Assembly (NCBI GenBank): GCA_031216915.1
Contig: CM062297.1
Coordinates: 533,780,971 to 533,844,970, forward strand
From: Pictodentalium vernedei
Lineage: Eukaryota > Mollusca > Scaphopoda > Dentaliida > Dentaliidae
Reading direction: 5' to 3'
DNA length: 64,000 nucleotides
Shown here: positions 56,720-64,000 of the stretch, one piece after another
Numbering within the stretch: the first letter of the stretch is position 1
How the letters are laid out: the number at the start of each line of letters is the position of its first letter
Position numbers and translations under genes: made by a program
The notes under the pieces: generated by a model
Told to the model about the DNA's origin: nothing
What the model saw: only the letters and a program-made list of their open reading frames with translations
The model's database searches: none

Positions 56720-56885
56720 TTTGGGTTTAACGGTGCTTTTGACATCCAGGGTAACCTTGTGTGATTGAAGGCAAGTGTACCACTAATGTACAGTATGCCT
56801 TAGTATACAATGCCACCATGCCCCCATATGGGCAATCAGGATTAAGTGCCTTACTGAGGGACACAGTGCCAGCGCGCTCCCAGAA
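56684..56885 (-). repeat. SINE1, internally deleted
   Basis: An ATTT repeat (tail on the minus strand), 'GGGTTTAACGGTGCTTTTGA', and then directly 'TGAAGGCAAGTGTACCAC' to 'CAGTGCCAGCGCGCTCC'. The middle of the body is missing. Confidence 0.75.
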
Positions 56886-56892
56886 ACTTGGA

Positions 56893-56962
56893 AATATGTG
56901 ATGTTCTGTGTTTGTAAACTTGAAAAAAATGTCAAGTTTACAAACACAGAACATCACATATT
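56893..56962. repeat. Perfect 31-bp hairpin, 8-base loop
   Basis: 56893-56923 and 56932-56962 are exact reverse complements (arm start AATATGTGATGTTCTGTG). See the finding for possible meanings. Confidence 0.95.
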
Positions 56963-57185
56963 GAATAGTAGTGCCAATACTTGGAAGTACTATCTGCTTC
57001 TTGGCAGTACAAGTGGATAATATTTGTCACCACCGACAAAATCATGTTGTATGTAGGTGGTAGGTTGAAAAGCGGTCAATACCCTCCTTTAGAGTTAAAG
57101 TTTGTTGAGTTTGATGCTTTTTTTGCACAACATTTTATGACATGGGCCATATTAAACTACCATTGCAAGACCATGTTAGAATCAT

Positions 57186-57430
57186 TAACCTTTTACCCAG
57201 CTATCTCAAACCAGTACTATTCACAAAACTGCCAATCAAAATTTATTATTTTCTTCACTTTTTGCCTCCAGAACATCACTTTTGACCCGTCATTGTAATG
57301 AGCTCATTGTGATTATTCCAAGGAGGGTATATAAGCAATGTTTTTGAGACAAGAAATAAACTTTCTTAGTTATTCAAGAATTCTTTTTGACAGTGTCATA
57401 TTTTAGTCATGATAGGTAACAAGTTAATGA
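57186..57430. repeat. Palindromic TTAA MITE, subfamily P2
   Basis: 'TTAACCTTTTACCCAGC' left, 'GATAGGTAACAAGTTAA' right. The centre is 'GACCCGTCATTGTAATGAGC'. Confidence 0.72.
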
Positions 57431-57582
57431 AGGTGTCAAAAAGTCAATGCTAAATGTTATATTGACATGATATTAGAAACTTCTATGGTTCTCAAATTGA
57501 ACAATATTTTTTGGCAATAATAGAACTAAAGTTATTAACCATCTCCATACTGATGTCAAAATGGTGATATTTCAAGCAGCAA

Positions 57583-57839
57583 ATTTCTTATCAACCTACC
57601 TTACAATTGTTTACTACAGGCTTGCACTACAGTGGAAGACCCTAACTCTGATAAAATACTCTCTATTTTAATCTTTCCCAAGAGATGTGGGAAAGAAAAG
57701 TGGTGTAAAAAACACCACGAAAAAATAAGCCAAAACTGGGCCGAGCGCCATCGGCACACACCCAGTATGGGACGCTCTTCCCTTAGTACAAATCCATGAC
57801 TTCCATTAACCAATGCGCAGTGCGTCATCAATTCATCAG
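57583..57839 (+). repeat. Left inverted terminal repeat of copy C
   Basis: It matches the complement of 63850-64000 and of the right repeats of A and B. 'GTGGTGTAAAAAACACCACG' is its central landmark. Confidence 0.9.
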
Positions 57840-58417
57840 TCTTTTTTCTGTCCACACACGTGGAGAATGTGTGGCCATTTTTGCTCTACGAAAAAGTGAT
57901 AATTCAACTTGTCGATAATGGTTTTCCTGTGACTGGATTATGGATCTGAAGATCGTATAACAACAGGACTGTGTTTTATATATTCTCGTTAATATTTTCA
58001 AGCACATTCTCATTGTATATTATTTATTATTCCGTTTTCGCGAATGTTTTTTTCGACATCGTGTCAACGCGGTTCGACAATGAAATTTTTTGGTTGATAA
58101 ATTTAATTTGTTATTGGAGTTAGGTGTCAATGAGGGACTGTCTGGACAGGATTTCTTCACTCTGTTGAGGGCTGAATTTCTGATTTTTTGGTCCCTGTCA
58201 GCCGTCTGGGTTCTGTCATGTACCCACCAGGTTTTTTTCTGCCACCTTCCCTCGTAGTTGAGGGTGGTCTTCTACTTTCTGTATCTGTTGAGTTCACCTT
58301 TTTCTTCTACTGCTCTCACCTCTGTTATTTCCAATTCAGTTCCTTTAGGGCAATTCCTTTTGCCCTCGCCTTGGTGTGTTCTTGTGGCTGTTTCTTCCAC
58401 ACCCGCAGGTGGTGTGG

Positions 58418-58825
58418 AACGCTGTCATTTCAGGGCCTCCCGTCTCAACCACGTCTGGTGTGAGTTATACCCCCTCCATGGGGGATGTGCAGCTCCTCCC
58501 ACACCTATGGGGGAGGGGGAACGCTGTTGTTTCGGGGCCTCCCGACTCGACAACGTCTGGTGTGAGTTATACCCCCTCTGTGGGGGATGTGCAGCTCCTC
58601 CCGCACCTGTGGGGGGTGGGGAATGTTGTCATTTCGGTGCCTCCCGACTTGACCATGTCTGGTGAAAATTTCTCCCCCTCCGTGGGCGATGTGTAGCTCC
58701 TCCCACACCAGCGGGGGGTGAGGAACGCTGTCATTTCGGGGCCTCCCGACTCAACCACATCTGGTGAGAGTTATTCCCCTTCTGTGGGGGATGTGCAGTT
58801 TTTTTTTACTGTGGTGGATACTGCA
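58418..58825 (+). repeat. 102-bp tandem repeat in gag, four units
   Basis: Unit starts at 58418, 58520, 58622 and 58724 are spaced exactly 102 bases (34 codons). Copy B has one unit at about 6003-6100. The unit core is 'GGGCCTCCCGACTCGAC' ... 'TGTGGGGGATGTGCAG'. Confidence 0.95.
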
Positions 58826-59084
58826 GGAGCTGTTGGATTTCTGGTGAAGAGATGCCTGGCTCCGGGACTATGTGCCCTCTCCAGTCGAAATCTGAGGCTG
58901 TCACTTGGGTTGTTACTCCTCCTTTGGAGGCCGAGGTAGGTGGCTCTCTCCCCTTTTCCGCCAGTTCCAACAGCTCCCGTCGTATCTGCTGCTACTGCTG
59001 TTCCATCTACAATGTCATCGGGCACCGTTTTTAGCCGGCCTCAGCTTATCCCTGCAAGGGTCTGCAGGGATGTCTGTAGTGTGG

Positions 59085-59305
59085 TTGTGTGGTATCGGCC
59101 TCAGCCTTTCCCGACTTCAACTCGGCAAAGTCGGACGTGGCTGCCAACTGAACCCCCTGCTGTGTCCTCTCAGCCATTGAGCACAGCAGTTTTATACCTG
59201 CAGTGGTCTGCAGCGGTGTCTGGTAGTGTAGACGTGGGGGTATCGGCCTCAGCCTTCCCTGACTTCAACTCGGTGAAGTTGGAAGTGGCTGCCGGCCGGA
59301 CCCCC
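59085..59305 (+). repeat. Partial duplication in gag of copy C
   Basis: 'GGTATCGGCCTCAGCCTTTC' (59090) and 'GGTATCGGCCTCAGCCTTCC' (59237), each with 'GACTTCAACTCGG', are about 147 bases apart. B has one (6363). Confidence 0.82.
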
Positions 59306-60549
59306 TACTGTGGTCTCTGCACCGTCAAGTACCACAGTTTTGTCATTGGCATTTTACGTCCATTCATTCTGGTCACATGGCCAGTTTTGCGGGACCAACG
59401 CCTTCTGTGCAGCCTGGACCTTCTGCCCCTCAGAGGTCCGCGGCAACTCTCCTGAGTTCCCGCTATGTTGATCCTCGGGGTGTGTCGTACCCCTATACAC
59501 GTCTGCCCTCAGATGTTTCGGCTACCACCCGTCGCCCTGCTTCGGTTGTATTGGAGGATCGTGACTCTTCGCTGGTTAAGAGGGTCAGGTGTGAAGCCAC
59601 TTTGCTGGTTCGTCCCCATGTCAAACCGGCTGGTACGGGCAGTGAGCTTAGGGAGGCCCTCTCCTTACTCACTCAGGTTCTGTCCAAGAGCCTTCCCGTT
59701 GCTTCCAGCGAGGCAGCGAGTGGTTTCCAGGTGCCCCCTATGGCGCCACCTCCCAGGATTGGAAACAGGCCACTTTCGGATCCCCCTGGTGCCTACACCA
59801 TGGGAGGCATCGGCTGGTTTGCCCACGATGGGCTATGTGTCTTCCGACTCAGGGGAGGAGTCAGACATCTTTGATGTCGAGAGCCTGCAGTCTTCTGACT
59901 TGGGGCAGCTATTGACTTTGTGTTTGGGTTCCTTCCGGATCTCCAACCATCAAACCAGCCGACAGTGTCAGCCAGGCCGCAATCATCGGTCGCGCGCCTA
60001 AAGCCTGTGGAGCAACCTGCTTCTGGGCGTCTTCGACCGTGCCAGGTGGTTGAAGCATTTTCAGCCTTGGACTCTAAGCTGAGTTCCAAGGTTATGAAGG
60101 CTCCGTTCTTCACCAGGGTTGACACCTTTTTGCCTTCGGTGCGTTATCATTACTACGATTTCGCCAATCCGTCAGTCAGCCAGACTTTGACGGTTTTGGA
60201 TCAGGACTCCAATTCCCTCGGGCTTTCCAAGCCCAAGCCTGTCCTTATTCCTATGACGACTCTGGAGTCCATGTTGGGCTTATCGAGAGGAATGCTGGGT
60301 ATGCTTTCTCTCTCCGATCACATCGTCTCTGCCTTAGCTGCCTATCTGCCTCCAGATAGGTTTGACGATCTACAGGCTCCTTTGCGTGTGCTTTCCAAGG
60401 CACTCATGCATCTTACTCACACGCATGCCTGTGACACGGCTATTTTGGAACTAGTTTGAAGGGTCTCTGTGCTGGACACAGGCTGATCCCTTCCTGGGTG
60501 CAGCGCGCTGCTCTTCGATCTGCTTCTTTGGCGGGTCCACTACTGTTCC

Positions 60550-62700
60550 ATGGGTTCCGTGTCGGCGGTCCGAGATGACGTCCTACGTCATTCCAAAGAT
60601 CAGCTTCTGCTTCGTCAGCTTGATCAGCCTTCTAGGGGGGGGGGGGGGGGGGGGGGGGGGGCAGGGACCGTTCAAAGCCTAACAAGTGCCCTTCTGCTTC
60701 CTCTGCAAAGCAAAGGGCTGATCCTTCTGCCACCGCTTCTACTTCATACTCACGGGGTAAGGGTAAGCATCGACAGGCTAGAGGGAAGTCTCGGGATTCT
60801 TCATTCAGTAGAGGAGGTGGTATCTCCTCTCGTGGGCCTCATCGGGGCTCGAACTGAAGGTCCTCACCTCGATTCGTCCCAGGTTGGAGGAAGGATAGCA
60901 GAGTTCGCGGACCGTTGGGCCACCATCACATCCGATCCTTGGGTGTTAGATGTTGTTCGGTCCGGGCTGCGAATATCCTTCCGAAGACACCCCACTCTGT
61001 GCAGAGTGCCTCTTCCAACCACAGTTCCTTCAGACGTTTTACATCGGGAGCTTTTGTCCATGGAGATAGACAATCTCCTGGCCAAGGGTGCGTTCGAGGT
61101 CATCAAGAACATTCAGTCAGTGGGGTTTTATTCCCACCTGTTCTTGGTGCCGCAGAAGGACGGCCGACTCCAACCGGTTATCGATCTGAGTATCTTGAAC
61201 CAGTCTATCATTGATCCCAAGTTCAGCTTGGAGACTTTCAGGTCGGTCCGCCGTTCCATTCACCAGGGAGATTTCGCTTCCAACATCGACCTGCGAGACG
61301 CTTACTTTCACCTTCCGATTCATCGGGTGTCGCGGAAGTATCTCAGGTTCGCTTTTCTGGGGCGAGTTTACCAGTTGAAGGCCATGCCTTTCAGCCTCAA
61401 CCTGGCTCCTTGGACCTTCACCCGACTGATGTTGCATGTGACAGCCTTCTATCGCACACAGTCCAGGGTGACTACTTCGGCATATCTAGACGATATCCTC
61501 CAGAGGCATTCCAATGCTGCCTTACTGGAGTTGGATGTCGACACTCTGTTGAGCTTGCTCACGTCGCTAGGATTCAGAGTCAACGAGGAGAAGTCGGATC
61601 TGGTCACTTCTCCGTCGTTTTGTCATCTGGGGATGGCCTTCCGCACTCAGTTCAATACGGTGGCAGTTCCCCAGGCCAGGGCTGTGATTCTCTCAGCTTT
61701 TGCTCTGACCCTGTCCCAGTCCACATCCGCGACAGAACAGGGTATTCTCCAGCTGCTCGGTCTCTGCGGTTCGGTGACGGATCTCATTACTCCTGGTCGG
61801 CTGCATGTCAGACCTCTCCAACACTTTCTGCTCTGTCGTTGGAGGCCAAATGTCAATTCTCTGGATCTGATGCGTCCTTTACCAGAATCTCTTCATCCTC
61901 ACCTTCTCCTCTGGACAAATGTTCAGTGGATCATGCAGGGTGTCCTGTTGGACTTACCCACGTCCGATCGCATTCTGATGGCAGATGCCAACGATCTCGG
62001 ATGGGGTGCGACATTGGATCTTCTAGGTCTTTCACTTCACAGGATGTGGGACCAGGATCGGGCATCTCTACACATCAACAAAAAAGGAGCTTCTTGCTCT
62101 TCTTCTGAGTTTCAGGCAGTGGATTCCTCACCTGTCGAATCGTCAAGTCCTTCTGTTGTTCGACAATTCGACAGTGGTTGCTTCATTCGGAACCAGGGCG
62201 GCACGCACTCGGTTCCAATGTACGAATTGGCTCGGATCTTCTACTGCTCACTCAGGATGTCAACGCCGGGGTGGTTGTTCGGCACATTTCCGGTCATCTG
62301 AACGTCCTAGCTGACTCCCTGTCCCAACGGGGCAGGTTCTTTTCCACCGAGTGGATGCTCCACATGGCGGTGTTCCATCGATCTCTTTGCGACTCATTGG
62401 AACCATCAGGTGGACACTTTCGTGTCCCTGTGTCCAGATGCTCTGGCTTTTGCCGTGGGCACTCTGGCCCTCCTTTGGGACGGTCTTGTTGGCTACTCCT
62501 TCCTGCCGGTTCTGATTTCGCCTCAGGTTCTAGCCCAGATATGAACCTGCAGTCGTCAAATCCTTTCGATCACACCCTTGTCGCCTTGGTGGGTGTGGAT
62601 CAGTCTGCTCCGCTCTCTGTTAGCGGCGGCTCCGGCATGTCTCCCTCGACATCGCGACTTTCTTTGCCAAAGTCGCCCGAGGAGGTTTCAAATTGACCCG
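60550..62700 (+). pseudogene. pol: DIRS RT - RNase H - methyltransferase (copy C), frameshifted
   Basis: The authentic pol start is legible ('VGGRIAEFADRWATITSDPW', about 60880 on). RT motifs follow: 'LFLVPQKDGRLQPVIDLSIL', 'IDLRDAYFHLP', 'AMPFSLNLAPW' (Gly to Ser relative to B) and 'SAYLDDILQ'. RNase H starts 'LMADANDLGWGATL', then an extra A in an A run (62077-62083) shifts frame, a base loss near 62180 restores it, and another near 62230 breaks it again. The Met at 60550 belongs to the gag tail. A 27-base G run (60635-60661) joins gag and pol frames artificially, giving the apparent 583-residue product. Part of the methyltransferase-like segment is shortened near 62380. RT itself may be the best preserved part. 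Confidence 0.88.
60635..60661 (+). repeat. 27-base G run
   Basis: Copy B has GGGGAGG in the same place, so this is an expansion or an assembly artefact. Confidence 0.9.
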
Positions 62701-62779
62701 ACTTCATTGTGCCTTCGCGCATGTCTTTATCTGGTCCTGTCTCCTCCGTAGTGGTTTTTAGAGACAAGCAGTAGAGTTA

Positions 62780-63578
62780 CTTTTCTTCTTCAAGGAGGCA
62801 CTCACTCCACTGGTTTAGCCTCTGTGGCTAAGTAGAAGGTTCTTCTGTCGATGGTGTGCGATCACTCTGTTGCTTCTGTCATTCCTTCAATCACACCGCT
62901 TGCGGAGTTTCTGGTATATGTTTGTTTCTGGGGGTCTCCAGCAATATGTACAAGTCCATGCTTCGGAGACCTTTTTCATATGTGGTACCGCATTGTTTCA
63001 ACACTCATCCTTGCCTCTCCAAGCTTGTTCAGCTCTTTTCCTTGAAAAGGCCTAGGACTTTGCAGTTTACTTCAAGATGGACACTTTCTTGGGCACTGCT
63101 CTGCTTGGGGGGGTTGGGGGGGGGGGGGGGGGGTTCGCACCTTTATCCTGGATGGATATGCGTTTTCTCTCAAGCCAGATCTCTCCTGCATCCATTTCTC
63201 GGTGGATTTGTCTTGCTATTCGTGCAGCTTCCGCTCGTCTAGCTACTGGTGATTGTATTTTTTTTCTGCCACGAGTTGCGTGCATTGTCTTCCTCTTTTA
63301 CTAACTCTGTCATGTTGTCAGATGTTATACTGGCAGCCTACTGGAGAAATGCTACCTTCTCCTTTTATCTGCGACAGTTGCAGGAGCCAACAGAGGAACT
63401 TTGTCCTACGGGCCCTCTTTCTTCTGCTCAGGCTGTTGTCTATCCCAGCCATTCAACTTTTTTTACAGGGTCAGTTCCAGCTCCGTGCTGTTACTGCCCT
63501 TTCTGTCTGCACGTCGCACTTCACCATACACCTCATCTTTCATTGTCTTTTACTAACGGTTATGATGCTATGGTTTGA
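62780..63578 (+). pseudogene. DIRS tyrosine recombinase (copy C), catalytic block deleted
   Basis: It starts like copy B ('STGLAS') but has TAG in place of the Trp codon of 'AAKWKVF'. A shortened core-binding region follows (62850-63050) and then an 18-base G run (63116-63133). At about 63170 the sequence jumps from 'DMRFLS' directly to the 'SPASISRWICLAIRAASARL' segment. Roughly 295 bases are missing relative to copy B, including the 'SARRVSELH' block with the first catalytic Arg. 'HELRALSSS' keeps the HxxR Arg codon, though a one-base loss puts it out of frame. The Tyr region 'FYLRQLQEP' is present at about 63360. Confidence 0.85.
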
Positions 63579-63674
63579 TAGGCCTGGGGATCTCTTCCTC
63601 TGTCCACGGTTCCAGTGCAATTGAGTTATGTGTGGGTTGGTTATGTGATTCCCTCCATCCTGTTGTCTATTCAG

Positions 63675-63764
63675 TCTGCAGTAAACAGTTGTAAGGTAGG
63701 TTGATAAGAAATATAAATTTTATAGTAAATTTCCTTTCTTATTATACCTACTACAATTGTTTAC
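63675..63764 (+). repeat. Internal complementary region (ICR) of copy C
   Basis: The first part complements the left end at 57583-57620 (including the extra 'GTAAGGTAGG' variant shared with the left repeat of C). The second part matches the right-end complement seen in A and B. Confidence 0.9.
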
Positions 63765-63849
63765 ATGGAGGCCCTCCCGTCTTCTTTTTCGGGTAAGAAT
63801 CCTTCCTCCCCGCTGATCACATAACTCCTATGTTGGGGGACTCGAAAGA

Positions 63850-64000
63850 ATGATGAATTGATGATGCACTGCGCATTGGTTAACGGAAGTCGTGGATTTG
63901 TACTAAGGGAAGAGCATCCCATACTGGGTGTGCACCGATGGCGCTCAGCCCAGTTTTGGCTTATTTTTTCGTGGTGTTTTTTACACCACTTTTCTTTCCC
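63850..64000 (+). repeat. Right inverted terminal repeat of copy C, incomplete
   Basis: It mirrors 57690-57839 and is cut by the window end at 'CTTTCTTTCCC'. Confidence 0.9.

Larger units (their letters stand above)
58190..60459 (+). pseudogene. gag: DIRS gag (copy C), frame-disrupted
   Basis: The Cys-rich start seen in copy B is not legible here. 58376-58696 covers a tandemly repeated segment. 59377-59874 is the conserved Pro/Ser-rich block ending 'SELREALSLLTQVLSKSLPV'. 59920-60459 continues in another frame with 'VVEAFSALDSKLSSKVMKAP', 'RVDTFLPSVRYHYYDFANPS' and 'IVSALAAYLPPDRFDDLQAP', which is the part missing from copy B. A stop ends it at 60459, and the basic tail follows to about 60856 across a long G run. 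Gag would form the ribonucleoprotein particle. At least three frame changes make this copy non-functional. Confidence 0.75.
57583..64000 (+). mobile_element. DIRS retrotransposon copy C, cut by window end
   Basis: It has the same family and order as copy B: left terminal repeat, gag, RT-RNase H-methyltransferase, recombinase, ICR and the start of the right terminal repeat. It differs from B in keeping the central gag segment, carrying a 102-bp tandem expansion in early gag, a 27-base G run at the gag/pol boundary, frameshifts in RNase H and a large recombinase deletion. It lies in the intron after exon 3, in sense orientation. Confidence 0.93.

Noticed and set aside
1..64000. CRISPR array, bacterial operon or defence system
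   Set aside because: Tandem repeats are long, irregular or transposon-borne, and exon/intron structure shows a eukaryotic genome.

Overview
This is a eukaryotic, metazoan, intron- and repeat-dominated window. The base composition is AT-rich, there are no compact operons, and short exons with GT/AG borders sit 10-20 kb apart. The repeat repertoire (DIRS-type tyrosine-recombinase retrotransposons, tRNA- and 5S-headed SINEs with AATAAATAAAT tails, and 'TTAGCTCACCTGAGCGAAGCTCAAG' type repeats) looks like a marine invertebrate. A mollusc or another lophotrochozoan is my best guess, from general familiarity with such repeats only.

Layout. 1-961 is the 3' end of DIRS copy A. 1537-2425 is a decayed Tc1/mariner transposase. 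3090-3612 is the 3' end of a third, older DIRS. 5094-11066 is an almost complete DIRS copy B with inverted terminal repeats (ITRs), gag, RT-RNase H-methyltransferase, tyrosine recombinase and an internal complementary region (ICR). 11.1-14.7 kb holds tandem repeats, MITEs and SINEs. 14714-21440 is a nested stack: a SINE contains two TTAA MITEs, and one of those contains a second, very old DIRS family (copy D, 15088-21100). 21.4-57.5 kb is intronic sequence carrying three short exons of one + strand host gene (24787-24888, 44756-44854, 55289-55430). It is packed with palindromic TTAA MITEs, SINEs, foldback elements and two parallel tandem arrays (36.7-38.5 and 52.6-54.6 kb). 57583 to the window end is DIRS copy C.

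How the parts relate. No element here is intact. A, B and C belong to one family but are broken in different places. B lost about 517 bp of gag, has frameshifts in pol and recombinase and lacks a catalytic Arg. C lost the first catalytic block of the recombinase and has frameshifts in RNase H. D is recognisable mainly from its ITR/ICR geometry. SINEs with different pol III heads (tRNA-like, 5S-like) share a body and tail, so one LINE probably mobilised them. Many insertions are nested with visible target duplications, so their relative ages can be read directly.

I found no bacterial-type gene cluster, CRISPR array, or functional tRNA/rRNA gene. The three exons encode acidic, probably coiled-coil protein that I do not recognise. 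Family letters (P, Q, R, T, U, V, F, G) are labels used only in this annotation.
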